From DTU078 sp033808535 (GTDB taxonomy: Bacteria; Bacillota; Clostridia; Oscillospirales; CAG-272): a DNA stretch of 20,853 bases. Positions 1-6,832 of the stretch are shown here, piece after piece. Under the pieces are notes generated by a model. The model was not told the DNA's origin. It was given only the letters and a program-made list of their open reading frames with translations, and did not search any database. How positions within the stretch are numbered: the first letter of the stretch is position 1; every line of letters begins with the position of its first letter. The stretch is taken from positions 1 through 20,853 of the forward strand of contig JAPXNL010000021.1 of the NCBI GenBank assembly GCA_033808535.1. The letters are read 5' to 3'. The position numbers and the translations under genes were made by a program.

Positions 1-2
1 TT

Positions 3-2177
3 TTAGCCATTTTTGGCAAGGAAGCGGTCAATGATTTGCTGGCGGTAGCTCTTTGACAGCGAGGCAAAGAACGCCGAATAGCCGGTGACGCGCACAATAA
101 GGTCGGGGTGGGACGACGGATCCTCATGCGCCTCGCGCAGCACGCGTTCTGTCAGGCAGTTGAGGTTTATCAGCGTTCCGCCCATATGGTTGTGTGCGTG
201 TATCAGCGCGATAAGCGCGTCGATTCCGCCGTTTTTCTCAAGCATATCGGCGTCGATGTCAAGATGCAGCGGAGCGGAGTTGCCGTAGCCCGGCTGAGTT
301 TCGGCAACGGCTGTCGCCTTCAGAGTCGGCGAGAAGGTATTCAGCCCTGTGGCAAACCCAGGATCAGGCTCGCTGGAGTGCGATATCGCCTCGCCTGCTT
401 TGCGTCCGTTAGGCGTGGCAGGCAGACGTTTGCCCAGCTCGTATATAGTGCCGTGCGAAAACAGGCCGGGTATGATAGGCAGGTTATACTTGGGCGTACC
501 CGACTCTTTGCAGGTCTTGACAAAGAAGTCGCGCAGCCTTATCGCCCATTTTCTTGCAAGCGAGTCGGGCGAGCCGAAGCGGCTTATGTTTTTGAGCATC
601 AGGCGCTCGTTTTCATATCCCTCGTAGTTTGCGTCGAGTATCTCGAACAGCTTATCCCAGGTGAGCCTGCCCTCGTTTACCACGCGCTGCTCAATAGCGG
701 CAAAGGAATCGGCGACGGTTGCGAGCGCCACGCCGTCGATGTTGAAGTTGACAATATCCACGCCGCCCTCGGAGCAGTTAAGCCCGCGCTCAACGCAGCC
801 GTGCATGAACAGGTTGTAGACAACCTCCGGACGGTTGCGGCCGACGCGCTCATAGTGCAGGTCGTATCCCTGTTTAATCGAGTCGACAATGATTTTCGTA
901 TGGTAGCAGGTGCGCTCGAACAGGTATTCAAGCGACCGCTCGCCCGAGCGTACATCCTGGAGCGCATACCAGAACGCCATGCCCATATTGGCGCGCGTGA
1001 CGTCCTGAAGCGGATACTCCCAGCCGGGGATTGCGCACCAGTTGCAGCCGACTTTGATGCGGCGGCGCGCGATCTGTATCGGGTATCCGTTGCGCGCGAA
1101 ACCTTCCTCGATGCCTTTGTTCAGCGAGAAGCTGACGCCTGTGCCGTCCTCGAGGATATATTCGAGCGCGCGGCGCAAAAGATCCGGGTGCACCAGATCC
1201 GACACGCGCAAGGCTATGTTTATCGGTATCTTGAGATGGTGCATCGCGTCGAGCACCAAAAAGCTCATCCGCGAGGTCATATCGCGGCTGCCGTCGGGTG
1301 TAAGACCCGCGATCTGCGAATAGTGGGTGTCGTTGAAGAACAGGCTGGCAAGATACCACACCGCCATGTCGTCATCTATAAGCCCGGCTGCCTTGTCGCG
1401 CTCATAGTAGGGGCGCAGCTTTTCATCGAGCTGGTCGAGCGCGCCGCCCACGAAATAGGTACGGTCGATTGTCTGGAAGTGAGCGATAAACTGGCATGCC
1501 TCGCGCAGCGTGCGCGGCGGATTGTATATAAGCCACTCGTTTATTTCGGCGATCTCGAGCAGATTCTGCTTGTACAGCAGGTCACTTTCCTCTGCTGCCA
1601 TGCGGCGCGCCTCTGCCGCGACTCCTGAGATAAAAGCCTGCGTTCCGAGAATTATGTCCTCCTCGCAGTCATAGAAAGCCGTGTCTGCGGGGTTGTTGTA
1701 CTTGCGGTAATACCTCACCTTTTCCAGCAGACCGCCCCAGCCCAGCTCAAGCCCTATGTTTATATCGCCGGCGCAGTGGTTCATTCCGCCGAAACCCGGA
1801 TAGGTGTTGTATTTCTTCCAGCACTCGCGCAGTTCTTTCGGCGCGTCGTCCTCAGGGTTCCAGCCGATAGGCATATAGTCGGTTATCGGCTTAATCCATG
1901 CGCCGCCCAGCGCGCTATGCTTGTTGACGTATTTGGGCATTTGCTCCAAAAAGCGCCTCATGTTGGTGCCGATATAGCGGTAGCCGTACGGTTTATCGGC
2001 GCCGACCGGCTCGAATTTGAAATCCGGGAAATATACAAAACCCCAGTCGTCAAAGTCGAAATTGCCGATCCCGATCGTTTTCAGCTTAAAATCGTTGATA
2101 GCCATCTTATCGTCGTGCAGTCCCTTGATGCGTTCGGCATAAACAGGCCGCAGGACGGTTCGCTCCGTGTTAAGCAT
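3..2177 (-). CDS. Glycyl radical enzyme (pyruvate formate-lyase superfamily), substrate unknown
   Basis: This is a complete 724-aa member of the glycyl radical enzyme superfamily, which performs oxygen-sensitive C-C, C-O, C-N or C-S bond chemistry. The C-terminal glycyl motif RVTGYSAFF is intact, with the radical Gly at about 699. The conserved stretch GCVERGLNCSEGG followed by VADSFAAIE matches the 'D-C-I-E-R-G...GG...VADSLAAI' block of this family. The candidate thiyl Cys is Cys378 in VGCNWCAIPGWEY. The family position Cys+2, a Glu in dehydratases, CutC and HpdB, is Trp380 here, and a second Cys (381) follows. At 724 aa it is shorter than the usual 780-850 aa. The ATG has a GAGGT site 8 nt upstream. 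The gene lies 34 bp downstream of its activase. Fold and radical mechanism are well supported; the reaction is unknown. Confidence 0.93.
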   Translation of the reverse strand: MLNTERTVLRPVYAERIKGLHDDKMAINDFKLKTIGIGNFDFDDWGFVYFPDFKFEPVGADKPYGYRYIGTNMRRFLEQMPKYVNKHSALGGAWIKPITDYMPIGWNPEDDAPKELRECWKKYNTYPGFGGMNHCAGDINIGLELGWGGLLEKVRYYRKYNNPADTAFYDCEEDIILGTQAFISGVAAEARRMAAEESDLLYKQNLLEIAEINEWLIYNPPRTLREACQFIAHFQTIDRTYFVGGALDQLDEKLRPYYERDKAAGLIDDDMAVWYLASLFFNDTHYSQIAGLTPDGSRDMTSRMSFLVLDAMHHLKIPINIALRVSDLVHPDLLRRALEYILEDGTGVSFSLNKGIEEGFARNGYPIQIARRRIKVGCNWCAIPGWEYPLQDVTRANMGMAFWYALQDVRSGERSLEYLFERTCYHTKIIVDSIKQGYDLHYERVGRNRPEVVYNLFMHGCVERGLNCSEGGVDIVNFNIDGVALATVADSFAAIEQRVVNEGRLTWDKLFEILDANYEGYENERLMLKNISRFGSPDSLARKWAIRLRDFFVKTCKESGTPKYNLPIIPGLFSHGTIYELGKRLPATPNGRKAGEAISHSSEPDPGFATGLNTFSPTLKATAVAETQPGYGNSAPLHLDIDADMLEKNGGIDALIALIHAHNHMGGTLINLNCLTERVLREAHEDPSSHPDLIVRVTGYSAFFASLSKSYRQQIIDRFLAKNG

Positions 2178-2211
2178 GATAATTACCTCATGTTATATGG
2201 TTTAGGTTTGC

Positions 2212-3180
2212 TTATGATTTAAACGCGTTGAGCCCTTTGCTGCGCAGGTATAGAACTGCCCGCTCTGTTTCCTCATCTTTCGGCGGCTCGACCCCGTCTG
2301 CAGGGTTTCCGATGCCCAGCGCTTCGTATTTGCTTTCGCCAAGCTTGTGATACGCCAGCAGTTCCACCCGCTCAAACGCCGCATCGCGCCCGGCCTGCCG
2401 CTTCTCGCTTTCCATCTCGCTCAAGAGTCCGGCAATCCCGGGCAGCTCCCCGTCATTGTATCCGGGAACATACGGAATGCGTATCCAGATGCGCTTGCCG
2501 AGAGCGCACAGCTTTCGCAGGTTCGATATTATCAGCCTGTTGTCGGCACCGGTCAGCGCACGGTGAACATCAGATGATGCCGCCTTTATATCGTAGAGGA
2601 TCATATCGCAAAACGGCAGTATCCGCACAAAATATTCCCACGGCACGTTGCCTGCCGTATCCACCGCGGTATGTATGCCCGCAGCTTTGCAGCCGACAAG
2701 CACGGCATAAAGGAAATCGGGCTGCGCCATACATTCGCCGCCGGTTAATGTCACCCCTCCGCCGGAGTGCTCGTAATACGGCATGTCGCTTTTAATCTCG
2801 TCAACCGTATATCCGGCAGTCACGGTTTTACCTACGCCCGCAAGTGCGCCTGCATAGCAGGTTTCCACGCACTTCAGGCAGCGCGTGCATTTGCTGCGGT
2901 CAATCGTATGTATTGCAGGGCCGTCGTCGCCTGTCACCTGAATTATGTGAGCAGAAACGGGACAGACTTTGAAACACGCGCCGCAGCCTATGCACTTGGC
3001 AGGATAAAACTCGAGCGAGGGATTGAAATCTATGGATTCGGGGTTGTGGCACCACTTGCAGCGCAGGTTGCAGCCCTTGAAAAACACTGCAGTGCGTGCG
3101 CCCGGCCCGTCGTGAATTGAAAACCGCTGTATATTGAATATTGAGCCGCGCGTTGCCGCGAGCTCGCCGGTGAATTCCAT
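2212..3180 (-). CDS. Glycyl radical enzyme activating enzyme (radical SAM, two extra 4Fe-4S motifs)
   Basis: A 322-aa radical-SAM activase that would cleave S-adenosylmethionine and abstract the glycyl hydrogen of the downstream enzyme. The SAM cluster motif is CNLRCKWC (Cys37, Cys41, Cys44). Two ferredoxin-type motifs follow: Cys63/66/69/73 (CIGCGACFKVCP) and Cys98/101/104/108 (CTRCLKCVETC). The SAM-binding GGE motif appears as GGGVTLTGGE. The inserted eight-Cys domain is typical of activases for HpdB-, CutC- and BssA-like enzymes and is absent from plain PflA, so pyruvate formate-lyase itself is unlikely as the partner. The gene starts 15 bp after the upstream gene ends and has only a weak site (AGGCGG) before its ATG, suggesting translation linked to the preceding gene. 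Confidence 0.95.
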   Translation of the reverse strand: MEFTGELAATRGSIFNIQRFSIHDGPGARTAVFFKGCNLRCKWCHNPESIDFNPSLEFYPAKCIGCGACFKVCPVSAHIIQVTGDDGPAIHTIDRSKCTRCLKCVETCYAGALAGVGKTVTAGYTVDEIKSDMPYYEHSGGGVTLTGGECMAQPDFLYAVLVGCKAAGIHTAVDTAGNVPWEYFVRILPFCDMILYDIKAASSDVHRALTGADNRLIISNLRKLCALGKRIWIRIPYVPGYNDGELPGIAGLLSEMESEKRQAGRDAAFERVELLAYHKLGESKYEALGIGNPADGVEPPKDEETERAVLYLRSKGLNAFKS

Positions 3181-3195
3181 TTGTTTACCGCCTGT

Positions 3196-3828
3196 TTAAT
3201 ATATTTTGATATCCGTTTCCACGCGCAGCTTTATAAGCAGTTTATCGCGCAGCATTTCGAGTGCCTCGGCTTCACTGAACCCGGGCGACACTATGCCCTC
3301 AGCCGCTGCCGTGTAGTACAGCGATTTGAGAAATATCCCGACTATCAGCTCACGCCGGATAGCGGCTGTCAGGTCGGCCTCGAAATCTTTTTCCTTGCGC
3401 GCGAACTTCTCCATATAATCACTGCGAAGGCTTTGCCCCTCAGCTGTCTCCAGTGCAGCGTGCAGCGGCGCAAGCGCTTCATCCAGAGCAGTTGAGTCGT
3501 ATGTCATACCGTTGTCCGCCGCATATTCCGCCAAAAGCGTTTGGTCAATAAGCTCTCGCAATGCATCATCGTCTGACAATTCGTCACCTGAAGTGCCGCT
3601 GGAAGCTACCTTCCGCAGCTGCACGCAAAGCCGGAGCATTTCAATGTCGCGCGAATACAGCCTGACATCGCCCATGACGGCAACCTTTTCGTTTGCCAGT
3701 ATCGGTTTTAATATTCCGCCGAACACGGTGTCAAGCCGGTTTTCAAGTACAGCAGAAAGCAGCACTGACGCAAGCATAAGTACAGCTGAAGCTGCAGCAA
3801 ATGCCGTTACCAGTCTACCTCTGTGCAT
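3196..3828 (-). CDS. Membrane-anchored SurA-N-like protein, first gene of the glycyl radical operon
   Basis: A 210-aa protein with a short basic N-terminus and one hydrophobic segment (about residues 8-28), so it is anchored in or exported across the membrane. The rest is helical. Residues about 45-120 (VAVMGDVRLYSRDIEMLR, then ALRELIDQTLLAEYAADNGM) resemble the N-terminal domain of SurA/PrsA-type chaperones: a short strand pair, a long helix, then a 'LIDQxLLxxyAxxnG' helix. No parvulin PPIase domain follows, and residues 140-210 are a further helical tail. The ATG has a GGAG site about 8 nt upstream and lies about 23 nt from the predicted transcription start. Why an extracytoplasmic chaperone-like protein should be cotranscribed with a cytosolic radical enzyme is unclear. 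The domain assignment is by eye and moderate. Confidence 0.75.
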   Translation of the reverse strand: MHRGRLVTAFAAASAVLMLASVLLSAVLENRLDTVFGGILKPILANEKVAVMGDVRLYSRDIEMLRLCVQLRKVASSGTSGDELSDDDALRELIDQTLLAEYAADNGMTYDSTALDEALAPLHAALETAEGQSLRSDYMEKFARKEKDFEADLTAAIRRELIVGIFLKSLYYTAAAEGIVSPGFSEAEALEMLRDKLLIKLRVETDIKIY

Positions 3829-3857
3829 GCGATCAACTCCGTAACGATATCAGGTTT

Positions 3858-3886
3858 ATAATAGCATACGCACTGCCCACTGTCAA
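3858..3886 (-). promoter_or_regulatory. Sigma-A promoter of the glycyl radical enzyme operon
   Basis: On the minus strand a perfect -35 TTGACA (3881-3886) is separated by 17 bp from a -10 TATTAT (3858-3863). Predicted initiation is near 3851, giving a leader of about 23 nt before the ATG at 3828. It carries the same two hexamers and spacing as the promoter at 17411-17439. Confidence 0.8.
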
Positions 3887-3986
3887 GCTACGCGGAAATT
3901 TTAATAATATCAATCGAAAAGCCTGATTATTTGATGTGTCGATTCCTCAGGGGCGTCTGGTGCATATTATGTTAACGCAATGATAA

Positions 3987-4016
3987 TTGCAGATGATTAT
4001 CTCGCGGCGGTATAAA
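3987..4016 (+). promoter_or_regulatory. Possible promoter of mazF
   Basis: TTGCAG (3987-3992), an 18-bp spacer and TATAAA (4011-4016) sit about 70 bp upstream of the mazF GTG. The match is moderate. The element lies in the 258-bp interval shared with the divergent glycyl radical operon. Confidence 0.4.
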
Positions 4017-4086
4017 ACACCGATCCGGATGACAATAATAAATATATCAAAACAAACCGATATGTCAAAACAAGGAGCTGCAATAA

Positions 4087-4494
4087 GTGATCATCAAACG
4101 CGGAGATATTTATTATGCCGACCTCAGCCCGGTCGTCGGTTCCGAGCAGGGCGGACTGCGTCCTGTACTTATTATTCAAAACGATGTAGGCAACCGTTAC
4201 AGTCCGACCGTGATTGTCGCCGCGATCACCAGCCGGTTGGGCAAAGCCCGCCTACCGACACATATTGATGTTTATTGCGGTCAAAACGGCTCCGGCAGCG
4301 AAATGGGGTTGGCACGTGATTCAGTCATACTACTGGAACAGATACGTACACTTGACAAACGCCGGCTGCGCGAACGCATCGGTCACCTTGACGATAATGT
4401 GATGCGCGCAGTAAACGACGCAATACAGGTCAGCTTCGGCCTGACCAGCCAGCCGGGTGCCACCGGCACCGGCGGCACAGACGCCATAGGATAA
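4087..4494 (+). CDS. mazF: MazF/EndoA-type mRNA interferase toxin
   Basis: A 135-aa PemK/MazF-family endoribonuclease, expected to cleave single-stranded mRNA at a short specific sequence. The opening 'IIKRGDIYYADLSPVVGSEQ', then GGLRPVLIIQNDVGNR, and the later DSVILLEQIRTLDKRRL are very close to B. subtilis EndoA (NdoA). The catalytic pair of that family falls at Arg25 and Thr48 here. The start is GTG with AAGGAG about 9 nt upstream. After the conserved fold there is a Gly/Thr-rich tail (about residues 120-135: TSQPGATGTGGTDAIG) beyond the usual 116 aa. No MazE-like antitoxin gene is visible on either side. In Bacillota mazF often sits near alr with mazE upstream; that context is missing. 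Confidence 0.93.
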   Translation: MIIKRGDIYYADLSPVVGSEQGGLRPVLIIQNDVGNRYSPTVIVAAITSRLGKARLPTHIDVYCGQNGSGSEMGLARDSVILLEQIRTLDKRRLRERIGHLDDNVMRAVNDAIQVSFGLTSQPGATGTGGTDAIG

Positions 4495-4731
4495 TTTATA
4501 TCATAAAACTTATATATACGTATTTACAGGTAATTTATCATAATGCGGCTTTATGACGACTGCCGGTGCAATAAGTTCAGTATGCTAACTGCCGCAGGGA
4601 GATATGCCGGAAGCGTTTTAAACGCCCCCTGGTACGTTTAGTTCTTATTTTATGATTATTTCCTGCCGTTATCAGATTAAAGATTTTCAGTGTTTTGTAC
4701 CGGTGTACTCATAATCTGCGTCTCCGGCACT
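4495..4731. other. Gene-free interval between mazF and the terminator
   Basis: An A/T-rich start and no plausible reading frame. Two weak structures are visible: TGCGGC (4544-4549) can pair with GCCGCA (4591-4596) over a 41-nt loop, and GCGTTT-t-AAACGC (4613-4625) is a perfect inverted repeat with a one-base centre, more like a protein-binding site than a hairpin. No classical mazF terminator is seen; read-through may end at the hairpin at 4732-4769. Confidence 0.5.
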
Positions 4732-4769
4732 AAAAAAAAGCGCGAACCAGAGGTGGCTCGCGCTTTTTT
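4732..4769 (-). terminator. Bidirectional rho-independent terminator ending the seven-gene ABC operon
   Basis: A 10-bp stem with one mismatch (4740-4749 GCGCGAACCA with 4754-4763 TGGCTCGCGC) and a 4-nt loop. It is flanked by eight A on the left and six T on the right, so it gives a U tract in either direction. It lies 10 bp past the stop of the last operon gene and may also stop mazF transcripts. Confidence 0.88.
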
Positions 4770-4778
4770 GTATTTTTA

Positions 4779-5837
4779 TCAGCCTATGATACCCGAACGC
4801 TCGATGCCCTGTACCAGATAGCGCTGGCAGAACAGGTATACCAGAATCAGCGGCGCTATAATCAGCAGACCGCATGTGTTGCGTATCGCAGAGATATACA
4901 GATTCTGACCTGCGTAGTTTGTGTCAAGCTGCTTGGGTGTCATTATAATGTCGGGCATGAGCTTAGGACCGGTCGTCGTGAAGAAGATCTCGGTGTAGAA
5001 GTTATCCGTCCACTGCCATGAAAAGGTGAACAGGAAGATCGTGATCATCATCGGCACGGACAGCGGGAGGATTATCTGGAAGAATGTCCTTATAACGCCC
5101 GAACCGTCGATGTATGCAGACTCCTCAAGCTCATCAGGCACGCCGCGGAAGAACTGACGCATAACAAGTATGTACATACCGTTCTTGAAGCCGAGGCCCG
5201 AGAGCGAAAGCAGGAACAGCGGCCAGTAAGAGTTGTTCAGGTTGAGCGAGGTGAATCCAAGCACTCTCAGATTCTCTATAAGTCCGCCGCCGAGCAGGTT
5301 GAACAGTCCCCAGATGTCGAAGTATCTAAACTTCATGAACAGCGAGAGCTGCAATGTCTCGTGCGGAACAACCATCGTAAAGATTACGAGGGCGAACAGC
5401 AGTTTCGAACCTTTGAACTTATACTTGGCAAATCCGTAACCGACCGCGCTGCATATCAGCGTCTGGATCAGACCGCATCCCACCGACAGTACAAACGTGT
5501 TGAACATCGCCGTGAAATAACCGGACTCTTCAAGAATCGCTTCGTACGTATCAAGCGTCGGGTTTCTCGGGATAAGCTTAACCGTCACGTCCACGAAATC
5601 TTCGCGGGCCATGAACGATGAGGCTATTTTCGAGAAGAACGGAAGCAGTATGACATACGAGATGCCGATTAGCAGTATCAATCTAAACAGTTTGAATATT
5701 ACCTGCCCGAGGAAGCTCCAGGAAAGGTATTTGATCTTGAATCGCGTCCACTTGGAGGTGCGATTGAATTCTACGCGGATCTTGTTCTTGGATTCCTTTA
5801 AGATCTTCGGAGCGTTTTCTATATTTGTTGCGTTCAT
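4779..5837 (-). CDS. Carbohydrate ABC transporter permease, MalG type (second pair)
   Basis: A 352-aa inner membrane permease of the CUT1 sugar-uptake family. The cytoplasmic EAA loop that contacts the ATPase is at about 236-258 (ELEESAYIDGSGVIR...IILP). Hydrophobic segments lie at about 50-70, 108-132, 145-170, 203-228, 259-280 and 322-343. It is about 70 aa longer than usual. The extra length is an N-terminal extension of about 45 polar residues and an insertion at about 181-203 (LLGGGLIENLRVLGFTSLNL) in an external loop. The start has a GGAGG site. It follows its MalF-type partner by 14 bp and is the last gene of the operon. No ATPase gene is present in the window, so a shared MsmX-like protein is inferred. 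Confidence 0.93.
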   Translation of the reverse strand: MNATNIENAPKILKESKNKIRVEFNRTSKWTRFKIKYLSWSFLGQVIFKLFRLILLIGISYVILLPFFSKIASSFMAREDFVDVTVKLIPRNPTLDTYEAILEESGYFTAMFNTFVLSVGCGLIQTLICSAVGYGFAKYKFKGSKLLFALVIFTMVVPHETLQLSLFMKFRYFDIWGLFNLLGGGLIENLRVLGFTSLNLNNSYWPLFLLSLSGLGFKNGMYILVMRQFFRGVPDELEESAYIDGSGVIRTFFQIILPLSVPMMITIFLFTFSWQWTDNFYTEIFFTTTGPKLMPDIIMTPKQLDTNYAGQNLYISAIRNTCGLLIIAPLILVYLFCQRYLVQGIERSGIIG

Positions 5838-5851
5838 TCAACTTACCTCCA

Positions 5852-6826
5852 TCAAGTATCGCGCTTCTGGTAGAAGATGTACGCCGAGAGTACCGCAACC
5901 ACCACTGCGATGATGCCGATAACCAGCAGGAAGTACATCCATGACATAGCGGAGCTTACAACCTGCCCGCCTGCCTCCTGATACACAGTGGAGATATAGT
6001 TCATGACCGTGTTAGACTGCGATGTGAACGAGTCTATAACGGTATAAACTGTATTCGCCAGTATCATCGGGCTGATCATCGGGAAGGTTATCTTCCAGAA
6101 GGTTTCCCATGCGGTTGCGCCGTCTATCGAGCACGATTCGTAAATCGAGGGCGATATCGACTGCAAGCCGGCAAGGAAGATAAGCATCTGGACGCCGGAG
6201 CGGTTGATTATGTTGTAAATCTGGTTAACATATGTTGAAACATATGTCAGCAGCTCAGTACCAACCTGCATGTTTCGGAATAGCATCGACAAGTCGGCAG
6301 CCGAAACAATTTCCGTAACGGTATCGCGGCCGGTACCTGTATCGATACCCGAGGTCGTGTCACCCATGTATGAAAGCAGTTCGTTTGTCTGGTCGATCTG
6401 TTCAATCAGACCCGTGCTTAAAATGACGGGAACGAAGAATATCGCTCTGAATGCCGCCCGGCCAAACATGTTCTGGTTGAGCAGCACCGCCATAAACAGC
6501 GAGAAGATTACGATCGCGGGTATGTCGAATATCAGCTGCTGAATGCCGCCGGTAAGCGTGCGGACGAAAGACGGGTCCTCAAACAGTGCTTTCTGATAGT
6601 TTTCAAATCCGACAGGCTCAAGTACGTATCCGCCGCCGGGCAATATCTTTATCTCATTGAAGCTGTATTTTAAAGAGTCAATAATAACCGGGAGATAGAT
6701 TATAAGGAAGCCCAGCACAAAGGGCATTACAAAGATCCATCCGGAACGCGCTTTCCGTTTGTCGAGAGAAACCTGTTTGCGTCTTTTTTTCGGAGGCGCT
6801 TGCTTTACGGTTGAAGCGTTAGTCAT
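5852..6826 (-). CDS. Carbohydrate ABC transporter permease, MalF/UgpA type (second pair)
   Basis: A 324-aa CUT1 permease. The lysine-rich cytosolic N-terminus (PPKKRRK) is followed by a first membrane span at about 29-50, and the EAA loop is at about 230-252 (ESCSIDGATAWETFWKITFP). Between the third and fourth spans there is a polar insertion at about 141-210, rich in Ser, Thr and Asp, probably facing outside. This makes the external face of the pair larger than in most CUT1 systems. The start codon lies 6 bp after the stop of the DUF5696 gene, with GAGGGG overlapping that gene's end, so translation is probably coupled. It works with the 352-aa permease just downstream. Confidence 0.93.
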   Translation of the reverse strand: MTNASTVKQAPPKKRRKQVSLDKRKARSGWIFVMPFVLGFLIIYLPVIIDSLKYSFNEIKILPGGGYVLEPVGFENYQKALFEDPSFVRTLTGGIQQLIFDIPAIVIFSLFMAVLLNQNMFGRAAFRAIFFVPVILSTGLIEQIDQTNELLSYMGDTTSGIDTGTGRDTVTEIVSAADLSMLFRNMQVGTELLTYVSTYVNQIYNIINRSGVQMLIFLAGLQSISPSIYESCSIDGATAWETFWKITFPMISPMILANTVYTVIDSFTSQSNTVMNYISTVYQEAGGQVVSSAMSWMYFLLVIGIIAVVVAVLSAYIFYQKRDT

Positions 6827-6832
6827 TTATTC

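Noticed and set aside
108..1628. 506-aa open frame on the plus strand
   Set aside because: It is antisense to the glycyl radical enzyme, whose family motifs run through the same region. Its open frame follows from the codon bias of the real gene and it resembles no family I know.
3987..4268. 93-aa frame overlapping the mazF start, considered as an antitoxin
   Set aside because: It overlaps most of mazF in another frame, has no AbrB/MazE or RHH-like pattern and no good ribosome binding site.
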